64,000 nucleotides of DNA, taken from positions 1,054,001 to 1,118,000 of the forward strand of contig JAALGY010000057.1 of the NCBI GenBank assembly GCA_032358165.1, given 5' to 3'. The notes beneath the pieces were generated by a model. It was not told the DNA's origin, did no database searches, and worked only from the letters and a program-made list of their open reading frames with translations. Position 1 is the first letter of the stretch. Each line of letters begins with the position of its first letter. Of the stretch, positions 1 through 11,628 are shown in pieces. Both the position numbers and the translations under genes were made by a program. Source of the DNA: Diplosphaera chodatii. Its lineage: Eukaryota; Chlorophyta; Trebouxiophyceae; Prasiolales; Stichococcaceae.

Positions 1-3000
1 GCAGCGGCCATCCAGACGCTGGTGACGGTGTTCACGGCGATAGACCCGGTGGCGCAGCGGTGGTGGCGGTGCGTGGACCCCGACGACAAGGTGTGCCGCG
101 CGGCGCTGGCGTCCCTCACGCCGGACGTGTGCGGCTTGCCGCGCGAAGCATGGCAGTGGACCAGAAGGTCGGCGCTGGTTCCGCAGACGTGACAGCGGAC
201 CTCACGCATACTTGCTACGTGCACCTGCCTTGAGGTTGACGCATCCTTACAAGTCGCCTCCACATTGGCTGCTTTCCGCAGCAGCGGAGCATGGTCCTCC
301 TTTGCGCTGAAAAAGGCCTGTGCTTCGCGTCCTGTGACAGGCAGCGGTCCATCATATCCGAGTTCGACCTGGTGTGCGACATGAGCTGGGCGTCGCAGGC
401 AGTCAACTCCTGCTACTTCGTTGGGTTTCTGGTTGGCGCGGGGCTGTGGGGGATGGTGTCTGACCGGATAGGTGAGCACAGCAGACGGCATGCGAAGCGC
501 CTGTTGCACTGCATGATGCATAGGGCAGGGACAGGGCAATCACTGATTGTCATCTGTTGGTACGATCGTTGCTGGCACTGATGCCCGTAGGTCGCAGGAA
601 AGCCCTGTTCGGAGCTGTGACCACCTCACTTGTCTTTGGCGTGGCATCCGCCCTATCACCGGACTACTGGTGGTACGCGGTACTACGAGGGGGCACAGGT
701 GATGTCCGGCACAGGCTCGTCACACCCAGCAGTCGCAGGCCATGCATCCATCATCTCAGAGCGCTTCGCCGAGCGCTCTGTATAGCCATGATCAGCGCGA
801 CACCTCTGCGCCTGGTATGCTCTGCAGGGTTTGGCAACAGCGGCATTGGCATCATCTGCTTTGTGCTGGCAGTGGAACCGGTCGGGCCCTCGTGGCGGGG
901 CACCTGCGGCATTTTCCAGGTCGGTTCCAGGCGCCAAACTGCTTTGCAACATGAAAAGACGCTCAACATCCTGTCGCGTCTCACCGCTCTTGAAGGCTTG
1001 TCGGGTCCTGATCGGTTGGCATCACGTTGTATGAGACGGTTGTGGCTGTCCGTTGACTCCTACAGGGATGTGCGTTCACGGTCGGTGCCTGTCTGCTTGC
1101 CCCGATGGCGTTCCTGGTGCGGCCGTGGCGGCCTCTCTTGGTGTTCGCATCGCTGCCCATGGCTGCGTACCTGCTGCTGTGGCCCGCGGTGCACGAGTCG
1201 CCCAGATGGCTGCTGGTTGCTGGCCGCAAGGTAGGGCGACCAGGCTTGTTCTCGTCATTCGAGTGGCAGCAAACGACCTGATAGTGGTGAAGATCAGCAC
1301 CGACCCACATGGCATGCATACTAGCGCCTCTGCTCCCAGGGATCGCCTGTTGAATCTGCAGTGCACCCCTTGGCATGGCTGACCAAGTGGCTCCCTGCAC
1401 TGCAGGGTGAGGCGACGGCAGCCCTGGCAGCCATTGCCGTCGGCAACAGGACGAAACTGCCAGAGCAGCCGCTGGCTGATATGGGCTCCAGCACAGCAGT
1501 GAGTTTCATCTGGACTATGTGCAAAAATTATAGTCGTCTAGTGGCAAGCAACTAATGGCACACCGCTGCCTGTTGCTGGACTGGCACACAGTTGGTGCTT
1601 CGCATGGTCATCCTGCAGTGTGGCACCACCTTGCTGTGTAGGTGCACGTGGGCCTGTGGGATGTCATACAGCACCCCCGGCTGCGCACGCGGCTGCTGAT
1701 CATGGTGTACGTATGGTTTGTTGTGTCGCTGGTGCGGCCTTCGACTTCAGCATTGCCACATCTTAACAATTTGAAAACCTTGTGAACAACAAACCAGGCG
1801 ACTGCCTTGTCAGAGCACCTCCCAGTTGTTGCCTCGCAAAGCGCAGGCATATTACGGCAGCGCCTTCGGCATGGGTCAGCTGTCAGGCAGCATATACCTC
1901 AACCATGTGGCCATCTACGCCATTGAGGCGCCTGCATATGCCGCCAGCGGCTTCCTCATTGACCGCGTGGGCCGGCGGCCCATCCTCGTGTATGCTCTGG
2001 CAGAATGTGAGGCACCTGCCAATTTATGGCGATATGTGAACCGTGCTGCAAATATTCACTTTACTTTGGGCAGATCTGCCATGTTGACCACACTGCCTTC
2101 CTCAGCCACCAACTGCATGATTGGTCATGCGGTCGATCACACGAGGGCTGCATCTCATGTTGTGTTGCTTTGTCTGACCGACCGACTTACCGTTGTTGCA
2201 CACAGGTGCTGCCATGATTCTGGCATGCGCATGCACACGCGGCTGGCTGCAGCGGCTGCTGGCCATCGGCTCCAAATTTGGTGTCGCCATGGCATACAAC
2301 ATGTCGTACATCTACACCGAGGAGATGTTCCCAACGACAGTTCGCAGCACAGCGCTGGTGAGGGTTGTGTTGGCAGCAACAGCGAAGCATGGCGGTGCAT
2401 AGGATTACATCCGGCCTGGCAATGCCTATCAACTGCCGCTTCCAGGCGCAGGACATAATGTACAATTGCTGAGTCTCGTGTGCCGAAATGAAGCCCTGGC
2501 CTTGCCCTGCACTCAATCCCTGGCCATGTGCCTCATTCATTCACATGGGTCATGCTCACTTCAGGACGTCTGAGTGCTCTGCAGGGCTTTTGCTCCCAGC
2601 TGGGGCATGCCGGCGCAATGATTGCCCCGGGCATTGTTTTTCTTGGTGAGGCTCTGTCCTGCTGACTGCCCGCCAGCTGCCAACCGTTCTGTGTTGCTGG
2701 TTGCACAGTGGCGCCTCAAACCAATGTGGTACACCCACTAATTGCAAACGTGCTGCACACCTCCGCAGGAACACTGGCAGGCACCGAGAAGCTGCCCTTC
2801 CTCATATTTGGCTCCGCAGCCCTGCTGGCGTGCATGGCGGCGGCCCTACTGCCCGAAACAATGGGTGTGCTGCCTGCACTGCTCAACCGGATGGTGTTGA
2901 ATATATGACATGCTTCACGGTCCTGTCATGACATGGTGGTGCATGTGCAGAATGCCCACTGCAAGCTGCCTGATGTGCAGGCGCAGCGACGTTGGAGACC

Positions 3001-3253
3001 CTGTCGCTTGTGCCCCACAAGGCGACAGCCTCTGAGATGCGCATGGTGCGCTCGGCCGTGATACAGCCTCAAATGAGGGTGCATCCAGGAGGTGTAGGGC
3101 GTGTGCCGGCCCGGTGTTGCTGACCTGCGTGCACTGCCTCTCCTGCAGGACCTGACGCCGCGCAAGTTCAGCTGGGCAGGCATGCGGCAGTTCTGGCGTG
3201 GCCGGTCAGCACCTGGCACCTGGATCAGGCTGCCCGCTGGGGAGCACGATTGA
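1..3253 (+). CDS. MFS transporter, organic cation transporter (SLC22/OCT)-like, 3' part
   Basis: Multi-exon gene whose 5' end lies outside the window. Read in order, the exons give a Cys-containing extracellular loop (CVDPDDKVC, about 80-100), then SIISEFDLVCD and the TM2-TM3 loop GLWGMVSDRIG (about 350-470), then GRRKALFGAV (about 590). Next come the OCT signature HESPRWLLVAGRK (1190-1230), the second-half motif GFLIDRVGRRPILVYA (about 1950-2000), SYIYTEEMFPTTVRS (about 2300-2350) and the final helix plus LLPETMG (about 2810-2870). The last exon (3149-3253) encodes a basic tail that stops at TGA 3251-3253. The family moves organic cations, carnitine or related solutes across membranes by uniport or proton exchange; the substrate here cannot be read from sequence. 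Several small exons, especially around 1400-1850 and 2880-3150, are not resolved. It could also be grouped with sugar-porter-like MFS proteins, but the E-DLVCD motif favours OCT. Confidence 0.85.
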
Positions 3254-3879
3254 GCCCTGTACATTGCAATGAATTGGTGCTGCCGCTCTTCCGCGTGCAG
3301 CAGGAGCATGGCCACGGCAGCCTATCGAACACTGCTGTCACTGCTGTTCAATAGCTAGGAGTACTGCTTTACCCAAAGGCAACAACATCAACAATCTTTG
3401 TCTGGCACAGCATACAATTCAGTTGCACTCTCATCACTGCAAAGAGTGGGCGGCTCAGGCAGCTAGGCAGTGATTCCTTGTACCCTAACTGACAGCGCAC
3501 CTGTTTGGGTAGGTTTGGCTACATATGCAATCACTGTGAACGAGTGACCACCAACCGCGCTACCACGGTGATAGTCAGAAGCGGCTGAGGTGTTCATCTG
3601 AAGTGAGGTCACGCACCTTGCGAGATGTGGTTATCCTGCCTACTGCGCAGTGGCCGGATCTGCTAAGAGAATGGCATTCTGCCGCATGGGCGCTTGCCTC
3701 TTGGGCCGTTGGGCGGATGGGTTCGGCCTTTCCCCCTTTCGGCCGACAGTCGAGTCGACTGGGTCGACAGGCAGACCTTCTTGTTTGTAAATTTGTATCT
3801 TTAAGTGCAGAAGTCCAGGCCTCAGACGCTCGATGCAGCTTGCTGCGTTGTACCATGCGCATGCAGTGATGTTGGCAAT
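3254..3879. other. intergenic, no gene recognised
   Basis: This stretch holds the presumed 3' untranslated region of the transporter and about 500 bases without recognisable coding sequence. Open frames around 3575-3870 exist on both strands but show no domain-like sequence. Confidence 0.5.
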
Positions 3880-4600
3880 ATGCTAAAGTTCCTCAGGCCA
3901 ATCACATCGCCGGAAAAACGACAACAGGTCGAGGCACAGGCACGCACTGCAGACCTGCAAGCTGAGGAGTTTCGTGCAGCCGAGGCCAGGCGCTTGAGTG
4001 CCAACGTGGTCCAGGCAGGCCCAGAAAGGTCCCCCGTCTGACTTCACCATCCTCATCGGCTGTTCAGCCTGACACTGACGCCACAACAGTGCAAACCGCA
4101 CAACCCACAGTCCTTGAAGCGCCAGCAGAGTCAAGGCCTCCGCCAGCCAAGAAGACCAGGATCAGAATCGACTGGTTCCGTCAGCAGCACTTGCTCAGTG
4201 ACATTCTGGCGACAGTCAGCGCATGTGGCAGCTACCGCGGCGCAGTCCATCATCTGCAGCGGAAGGACCCCACGGTCTATGGCAGCCTCTCAGAGAGCAC
4301 AGTGAGGGGCTGGTTCCAGCCAGGGTCATACACACAGCTGACTGCTAAAGCGACCGCGTCAATGCATGCGGGGTGCTCATTTGCTGGCAACACCACCCCG
4401 CGTGCCACAACTGGGGTGAGTCTTAGCCAGCATTCTGGCACATCATGTTCACTTATGTGCTGCACTATTCGCAGCAGCACGCGTGTTACTAATGCCTGTG
4501 GCAGTTGCATGAGGTTCTGTCGGCATGCTAGGTACGCGAACCAAAAGGGAAGGGCAGCACACTCTATGTACACGCAGAGCCTGTAGTACTATTGTGATTG
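3880..4600 (+). pseudogene. decayed transposon-like protein with AT-hook-like and helix-turn-helix segments
   Basis: An ATG at 3880 opens a short charged segment (MLKFLRPITSPEKRQQVEAQ) that ends in a stop at 4041. A second frame, open from about 4020, contains GPGRPRKVPR, which resembles an AT-hook. It continues into a helix-turn-helix-like segment (about 4165-4320: DWFRQQHLLSDILATV, then GSYRGAVHHLQRKDP and STVRGWF). After about 4350 the plausible reading shifts to a third frame (VLICWQHHPACHNWG, 4375-4415; GKGSTLYVHAEPVVLL, 4550-4597) with stops between. HTH followed by WQHHP-type residues looks like the N-terminal half of a repeated, transposase-like algal family, but I cannot name the family. 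Short introns (GTGAGT at 4412) may explain some breaks, so pseudogene status is inference. Confidence 0.4.
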
Positions 4601-5117
4601 TTAGTGCACGAAGCCACCACGGTGTTCATCACGGTATGCACAACCTTGCTCGTGAAGCACATAGAAGCTGTTGTTGGTGGTGTGCACTAGCTGCTTGTTA
4701 CAACTTGAGTCATGTCGTCTGAATAACTACACTCAGTGTGAGATGTGTTGTCAGGGTTTGAACCTACTTGTGACGTGCCCTCAGTTTGCTGTGCCTGTCA
4801 GCTGGCATTCCTGTCGGGGTGCGATGTGTTACGAATGCACTCTACCTACGGCCCCACTACTGCCTCCTGACTGCGGTCAGCAGCGCGACCACACATGCCA
4901 CTCCCACGGCCAGTCTAAAGTGCGATCTTGAGCCCTTGCCCGGCAACGGCTCGCGGCGCCTGGTCCCTCTCGTGCCTCTGGCGGCACGCCTGCCCTGCAG
5001 CACAGCGCACATGCAGCTGAAGCGCTTGCTTGGAACCCGTGCTCCCGCAGCAAAGGTGGAGCTGGAGTGCAAGCAGGCTTGGGAGGCAGCGCGCAGGGGT
5101 GGCGCGCAGCAGTACCC
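4601..5117. other. intergenic, presumed 3' flank of the Vms1-like gene
   Basis: No convincing gene is seen. The stretch lies between the transposon-like remnant and the stop codon of the minus-strand Vms1-like gene. Confidence 0.5.
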
Positions 5118-8100
5118 TCAGTGGTGCAGCTGCTGCTGCGCCGCGCTCAGCTGCAAGGCTTTCATGCGTGCCTCTGCAGCTGCGGCGGCCCGCTCCCTCC
5201 TGGCCGCCGCCTCGTCCGCGCTGCGCTGCTGGGCGGCTGTCGCCGCCGCCGCTGCCCGCTCTGCCGGCGTCATCGCCCGGCCGCCCCCACGCACATTTGC
5301 CACCCTGCAGCGACAGATGCGTGTCCTGATGTCTACGTCTCGAACATCACACCCATGCCCACAGCAGCCTCGTGCTTCAGCAGCTCTGCGCTTTGCGTTG
5401 CTCCTGCCGCCCGACTGACATGAAAGGGTGACATTTGTCCTACACTGTCGAAGGGCATGTCGGAGTGTGCCCTGATGGGAAGCTGCACCATGCCTTGCTG
5501 ACCTCGCGCACTGGGACAGCACGGTGGCCAGCTGAGGCAGCACCTGGAGGCAGCACTGGCGGCAGCGGCGGCGGCGGCCTCCACCTCCTGCTCGGCTGCA
5601 GCCTTTGCCTCCTCCGCCTGCTTCGCCTTCCGCACCGCCTGCGCCTTCTTGCGCTCCTTCTCCCGAACCCGCTGCTTGGCCTTTTTCTCCGCCTGCAGAC
5701 GCCGCGACCCCATGCGACGACTGTCGATACAGCGTGCAGTTGCTGCGTTACCTCTCGTCCACGTGTCCGAATAAATGGCCAGTGCTGCACTTCGTTGCAG
5801 CCGTGCAGAAGGCTTCCGGCACAGGCTGCCGCACACATGCAAGCAGGAGGTGGACTGAGCATGCTGACAGTGGGAAGCGTGCAGTCAGCAGCACTGCAGC
5901 GCACCGCGCGTGCTTCCTGGTGCTGCTCCATCTCGTCGGTCAGAGCGCTGGGGATGGCGGCGCGGCCGTAGTCCCACTGCTCTGGGTGTGCTGCCATGTA
6001 CCTACGTCGATGCACATGCCCTGCTCTAGCGACCCAGAACATTGCCCAAAACTTGTGCGCGTGTTGGTGCGATGCCGCAATGACAAGCACAGCTTTCCAT
6101 GTGGGTCTGGGGACCATGGCAGTGCGCAAACAAGCAGCTTTGGGCGCACAAGGCAGAGCATTTCCCGATGGTCACTCGGCCATGACGGTGTGCAACCACG
6201 TTGCCAAGGGCAGCTGCAATGGGTCACCTGCGGAATGCGTCCCGCACGGCCTTGTGCGTGGCCAGCAGGTAGGGCGGCCGGCCGCGGGCGTCGCACTGCG
6301 CGGGGTCCTGCCCGCTGTCCAGCAGGTACTGCACCTGAAAGGCGAACGGCGCATGTGTCAGCAGGACTGACCAGGAAAAGGGTTGCAGTCCCCTGTCGGA
6401 CATCCCGATGCTGCTTGTGATACATTGCGGTGTCGAACCCTGCGGGGCCCTGCAGCTTGTGATGCCCCTTGAACACGGGCCTTGGTTGCTGCTGGGCAGC
6501 TGAACCCCAGCGTGCTGCGTCCTCTGCACCTTGTCAGCATCGCCAGCCATGGCTGCCCGGTGCAGCCGCGGCAGCGGGATCGCCTCTTCCTGCTCCTGGT
6601 CCTGCTGCTGCACCGCCGCTGGCTGCTGTGTGGCTTGCGACGCTGACTGCTGCGACAGGCTGCCTGCATCCGCTGCCGCTGATGACGCAGCAGCCGACTT
6701 TTGCGCAGCAGCCGGCTGCTCAGCAGCATAGACAGAGGCCAGGATGCGAACCACCCGCTTAGCCTCTGCAAATGTGGGACGCCTGACGAAGCAGAAGAGG
6801 AAGCATGCTCAGTCTGGCCCTGTCAATAAGCATGTGCGCTGCAGATGTTGCAGCGGACTCAGACATGCTGCAGGTTGCACCTGGTTGGGAACGGGATCCG
6901 GCGGACACGAGTGTCCGACCGACTGAGCGGCGGGCTGTCTCCGCCAAAGATGGCGGCTGCATTGGCGCCTGACGCCTGCAGGCAACTTGTCAGCACCTCT
7001 CAAAGGCCCTGGACTCCAGGGATTTTGATGATACATCAAATGGTTTATCCAGGGCGTCAAGGTGTTCCAACATGAAATTAACATACTCGCTCAGGGAGCC
7101 AAAGTGACAGCTTGTGGCAGCCCCTCACCTGCACAAAGATGAGGTCATCTGGCCCAAGCTGTGCTGTGTGCTCCTTCAGCGTGTTCCTGATGTCTGCCGT
7201 CAGCATTGCCTGAAAGTAGCAGCGTCAGTGCTGAGGTCATGACGACATGCAATCCGTACCAGGAAGTGCATGGATTGCTGGCAAAGTGTCAACCGGACCC
7301 AACCAACGGCAGGTCTCTTGACCAGTACCCCACCTCGTTGTGGCGGCGAATCTGGGAGCCTGCAGACTTTGCAAACTTGCCAGTTGCATCCTGTGTTGCC
7401 TGCCGCCCACCGGCTTTGGCCCTGCAGGCGCCACCAAATTTTCCTGGCTTCATCCGATGCACACAGCAATGCCAGGGCAAGTGGTGGGTTGTTGCGCAGC
7501 AGCGAGACAGTGAGCTTGCTGTTGCAAACCAGGCACAGGCAAGGCTGACAACAGGCCGCACCTGACCACATAGCGGTGAAAGGTCTTGTGTGCAGCAACC
7601 TCAAAGAGAGGACGCTCCGCATTGGGCTGCTGCTTGCCAGCTGGCGGTGGCCCCATTGCAAATATGGCCGCTGCAAAGTGGCCGCCGGACGACACGACGA
7701 CCGCCCAGCGCGGCGGCTGCTTCCGTAGCTTGACAAGCGTCTGCTGCGCCTCTGCTGGTGAGGGAATCTCCTCAGATGCTGGGCCCAGCAGGCTGCGCCA
7801 CACTGCTATTCGCCGCCCGTCTGCAAACGCACCAATGACTTCAGCACTGTATGAACGAGGGGTTCTGCACCCACATAGGCTCTCATGCATGACATCCGAC
7901 CAATGGCTGCGGCGAATGCTGCTGATGGTGTGCAGGAAATTCTGTCCACCAGTCACTCAAAGTGCGTGAGACACCTGCGGCTGTAAACTGCTGCTGCGGC
8001 AGGCTGCCAGGCACCCGACCGCCGTCCTGCTGATTGCTGCTCTGCTGATCATCATCATCCGACGATGATCCCGAAATGCTAGACACCTGCGGAGAGACGA

Positions 8101-8727
8101 TGGCACCTCCTCGACGCCGTAAACATGCCGAATGGTTGACTTCTCGCAGCCTTACATGCGTGCAGTGGCCGCAAGCTCCTCAACCGGATCGCCCCGCGCA
8201 GGGCTGCACATCCGTTGAAAGATGTGATGAAAAGCGGCTCACATCCTCGTCGCGGCTGATGAGCTGCTCGAACTGCGCCTCGGTCAGCGGCGGCCGACCG
8301 CCATGCCGGCGCTTCACATTGATGCGGTGCCAGTCGGACTTGAAGTGCCCCCGCTGCTCCGCCTGGCTGGAGAACGCCCCCGCGTTGGCATCCAGGCCGC
8401 ACGCCACGCAGCCGCACGCGACTGCAGCTGCATCTCCTGTGCCATCAAGGTCCACCCGTGGTGGCTGCGCTTCAGCTGCCGGACTGGCCGCCCTGCGCAA
8501 TCCAAAGAACTTGATGAAGCCACTGGCTGCTGTGCTACAGATGTAATCCATCAGCAGGCAGCATGGCCGCCGCCATGCTACGGCAGGCACACAGGGCCAG
8601 GCCACCTTGGCGCAGGCGGTGCAGCGTCACCAGCGGGTGCAGCGGCAGGTGGAGCGACGCCAACAGGCTTCAGAGCCTCAAAGAAGCTTTCCGGGAAGCT
8701 GTACAGGCTCCCTAGCACCGCTGGCAT
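5118..8727 (-). CDS. ANKZF1: Vms1/ANKZF1-type peptidyl-tRNA hydrolase (VLRF1 domain, ankyrin repeat)
   Basis: The Vms1/ANKZF1 family releases nascent chains from stalled 60S ribosomes in ribosome quality control and binds Cdc48/p97. The ATG at 8727 starts MPAVLGSLYSFPESFFEALK. The next exon (about 8535-8240) carries a C2H2-like finger (CGCVACGLDAN...QRGHFKSDWHRINVKR). The VLRF1 domain follows: VVVSSGGHFAAAIF (about 7710-7660), then KAGGRQATQDATGKFAKSAG (about 7430-7360), which holds the family's catalytic Gln region, then AIFGGDSPPLSRSDTRVRRI (about 6960-6900). An ankyrin segment (VQYLLDSGQDPAQCDARGRP) lies near 6330-6260. A Lys/Glu/Ala-rich coiled coil (about 5720-5600) and a C-terminal Ala/Arg helix starting MTPAERAAAAATAAQQRS (about 5275-5118) resemble the p97-binding VIM motif. 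Most exons have canonical borders; the 6400-6020 junctions are less certain. Confidence 0.88.
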
Positions 8728-9335
8728 CGCAACGCAGCGAGAAGGTCAATGCACACAGCTGCACGTCGCCACGCTGCCAAATGCCTGCCGATTCACACCC
8801 AGTCCGTCTGGCCAATATGATGGTAGAACACCGCTATCCGAGATGCAAGGGAAGGTGACGTGACGAGATGGAGTCATGCACCGATATTACACGGACGCAG
8901 AAAGGCAAATGTGATGCTGTTCTGCTCTGCTGGCTGTCTCAGCGCAACTGCAGCTGCAGCATGTAGGGTAGCTGCCAAACGTTTGGCGTACAACACTGCT
9001 TCTCGTTTGCTACAGATTCCACAGAGCATATATACAGATCACTAACTCAGATGTTTCATCTCAATGCCAGCCTGCGCTTCCGGTTCCCATATGGCGCAAC
9101 AGCAGTGCCAAAGGATATTCGTTGGACCGGGTCGAAACAACGTGTCAAGCTGAGTCCGCCTAGCAAAGCAGGAGAGTTTCACGACGCATTACACTCATTG
9201 CAGAAAGCCGCAAGACTGTGTGCATTGCCACTGCTGCAAGCAGACGCAGGCCCCATTTATCGACACGCCGCTGCAACGCCTCAGCAGCCAGGGGTCCTGG
9301 TGCAAGGCTGAATGCTATTTAGGTCGTGATTCGCT
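8728..9335. other. intergenic between APC13 and the Vms1-like gene
   Basis: No gene is recognised. TTACA at 9188-9192 (TGTAA on the minus strand) lies about 145 bases after the APC13 stop and is a candidate poly(A) signal. The rest should contain the 5' flank of the Vms1-like gene. Confidence 0.5.
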
Positions 9336-9554
9336 TCACTGAGCCGTGTGCAGCCCAGTCTCCGTCCACTTCTCGGGCTTGCTGGCACCCCCATCCGCCT
9401 CATCTCGCAATTCGTCATTCTCCTCTGTGGGCGCAATCATGCCCTCCGGCAGCGGCACATCATCATCTGGCAGCCGGTCCTGGGCCCACTCGTCGTCCAC
9501 AACGTCCAGCAACTCCGGCTGCGAGATCTGCGTGTGGTGTACGAAAGCTGACAT
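9336..9554 (-). CDS. APC13: anaphase-promoting complex subunit 13
   Basis: Intronless 72-residue protein, about the size of plant and animal APC13/SWM1. The core LLDVVDDEWAQDRLPDDDVP followed by LPEGM, and the acidic C-terminal part ending in KWTETGLHTAQ, follow the family pattern: a hydrophobic-acidic start, D-EW--D-LP-DD--LP, then a Trp near the end. APC13 is a small scaffold subunit that stabilises TPR subunits of the APC/C ubiquitin ligase in the nucleus during mitosis. The ATG at 9552-9554 is chosen because the upstream in-frame GTG gives no family-like residues and the length then fits. The stop is TGA at 9336-9338. A single-exon gene is unusual here, where neighbours carry many introns, but the family is tiny. 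Confidence 0.85.
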   Translation of the reverse strand: MSAFVHHTQISQPELLDVVDDEWAQDRLPDDDVPLPEGMIAPTEENDELRDEADGGASKPEKWTETGLHTAQ

Positions 9555-11202
9555 GGACCAGGGCACGGCCTATGTGAGCCGCGACAGTGGGGCGGTGCGG
9601 GAATGTGACCCCGGAAGCGACGGGAAGCAGTGGTGCGTTCCCAGCGCTGGGGCATCGACTTGGTGTTGGCTGCAGCGTGCGTGGCATCTGTTGCCGAGCG
9701 TAAGTGCAGCTGTTTTGCCGCTGGGACCGCTGTGAGCGGCAAGTGAACCCCTGATCCACCGCCTCGAAGCCAGCACCAATGCGCTGCGCGCGATGTGCCA
9801 AGCAGCCAGAAGCTACAGCAGCAGGTAGCCCAAACAGCGCCACAGATGAAGAGAACACTCAGCTGTGCGTCATGTGCTTGGCATCAGGGGACCAAACCCT
9901 AGATCTCTGCCAGCTGCACGCCTGCACCTGTAACGCGGTCACGAGTACCGGATCTGCCCTGTAGTGGCAGGGTTAACGCGCGTCGATCATGTAATATTTA
10001 GGGATCCGGGGCTGAATCAAATTCACCGCCGCTGGCCCGCCAGAGGCCCGGGAGTGGCCAACGGACCAACAGTTGTACAGGCCAGGAAGATGCACATCAG
10101 CGCACGTGGCGCGTTTGCATTGTGGCAACATGTTATCTGAACGAGCGTGCGCTCGCGTCACACGTCGAGCGCAGTGGCTGATCGTGTGCAGAGCGGTGTG
10201 ATGCAACGTGAAAGCCACGCCTGAAATCATATGGAAGCATGAAGCCCAATTCCTACTGTTGCAGGATCTCAGCAACTATACGAAGTTAACCTCGCAGATG
10301 CTAATTTGCGCCGCACAACTGACGCAGTGGGTCGCAGCAAGTAAATTGTTGTGTATCATGCTAGGCAGGCACTACCCTCTGCAGGTATAGGCCGCCTACT
10401 ATGCAAAGCATGTCAATTGAACCCTGCAAGAGGCAGTTTATTTTAGGCATCAGCAGAGCAGGGTGTATTTTGCAGAAGTCGGCTTCAGGTCGTTGCGCAG
10501 TTGCACCTTCCTACTATCCTTGCTGCAACTGATACTGCAGCTGGCTTCCGCCGGAGCATTCCTCGCAGCAGCCGTCCTCTGTGCAATGGAGTCGACGGGC
10601 AGCAGTAACGGCTGCCTGAGTGGCTGACACCTGACTTCAAGGCTGCACCCGTTGTGTGCTGCCGGTAATCTTGTGGCCTGTGACCGCAGAAATTGCAAGT
10701 CTAGTCTGCCGCAGGCATTCACATTGCAGCTGCTGCAGCTATCGGCATTTCAGGTTTGTCGATAGGAAGGCATACTGCCACCCGAAGACACATGCATATG
10801 CAGTTCTGCTCACCTGCTGCATGTGCCTCAGCAGCAGCGCCGCCGCCGCCGCCGGACTTTCCAGCGCCATTGCTGTGGCTGTTCATGCGGGCAGAGATCA
10901 CGTCCGGCTGCCGCCTGAATACACGATGCTCACAGTAAGCTGTGATAGACATCACCAAGCGCCAAGTGCCCGCTGTGGACTGGGGATATAGATGCAGATT
11001 CTGCCTGTGCAGATTCTGCCTGGCGCATCCTCAGCTGCTGCGAGCCTGCAGACAGGTGTGCGGATGGCAAATCCACATGACAGTGAACACTCAGATCAAG
11101 CTATGACTGCAAAACGAGAAGCAGTCGGCAGCAGAGGTGCTGTGCCTGCTGTCACACTGCGCTTGCAAGACGCTGCACAACCAAGCCAGCAGGAATGCCT
11201 AC
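9555..11202. other. gene-poor stretch
   Basis: No gene can be supported with confidence. A minus-strand open frame at 10450-10683, preceded by a good acceptor (CGGTCACAG), might be a last exon of the ADP-ribosylglycohydrolase-like remnant at 11203-11628, but its translation matches nothing I recognise. Around 10850 there is a short GCC-repeat tract (Ala or Gly codons). Confidence 0.4.
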
Positions 11203-11628
11203 CTGTGCTGGTGTCTGTGTCGCCTCCACACAACGAGATGGAGTCAATGGCGCCTGTAAAGCTGTAACCTTGCCGCAGCAGCATGTTGGGGAAGGCAGCG
11301 CCATATCTCTGCATGCGAATATAAATATGTGTTATGGCGGAATATAGCCATCAGTTGATCTGCTGCACTGAAGTGCGGCTGCACTACAGCTGCCGTGCAG
11401 AGTGTTGCTGTTACCTGATTGCTGCAGGTGCTGGCAGTGCGCAGCTGAGGGTCAGCACCCAGCATCAGATGCTGGCGTCTGTTGTCAACGCTGCCCAAGG
11501 CACGGAAAGGAGGTCAGCTGATGTGCCAACACCATTCAATGCAACAAGGTCACGATGCATTGGATGGCGCTGCTACAGCAACCCACCTGATTGGCAACGC
11601 CAGCCATGGCCAACGCAGGAAGCGCCGC
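11203..11628 (-). CDS. ADP-ribosylglycohydrolase / J1-crystallin-like fragment
   Basis: Two minus-strand exons with canonical borders encode family-like peptides. Exon 11587-11628 (acceptor CTTGCAG, donor GTGGGT) encodes AALPALAMAGVANQ, like the A-LP--A--AG segment of J1-crystallin/ARH proteins. Exon 11203-11308 (acceptor CATGCAG, donor GTAGGC) encodes FPNMLLRQGYSFTGAIDS and then LCGGDTDTST, matching the C-terminal metal-binding GGDTDT motif of ADP-ribosylglycohydrolases, which remove ADP-ribose from proteins. The N-terminal half of the fold (first metal site, GD--G) is not found upstream, where satellite DNA begins. The continuation after GGDTDTST also lacks the expected small-residue helix. 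It is therefore probably a truncated or decayed copy, or a gene with exons I failed to see. Confidence 0.45.

Noticed and set aside
5605..6420. Plus-strand 271-residue frame
   Set aside because: Antisense shadow of the Vms1-like exons, with no motif of its own.
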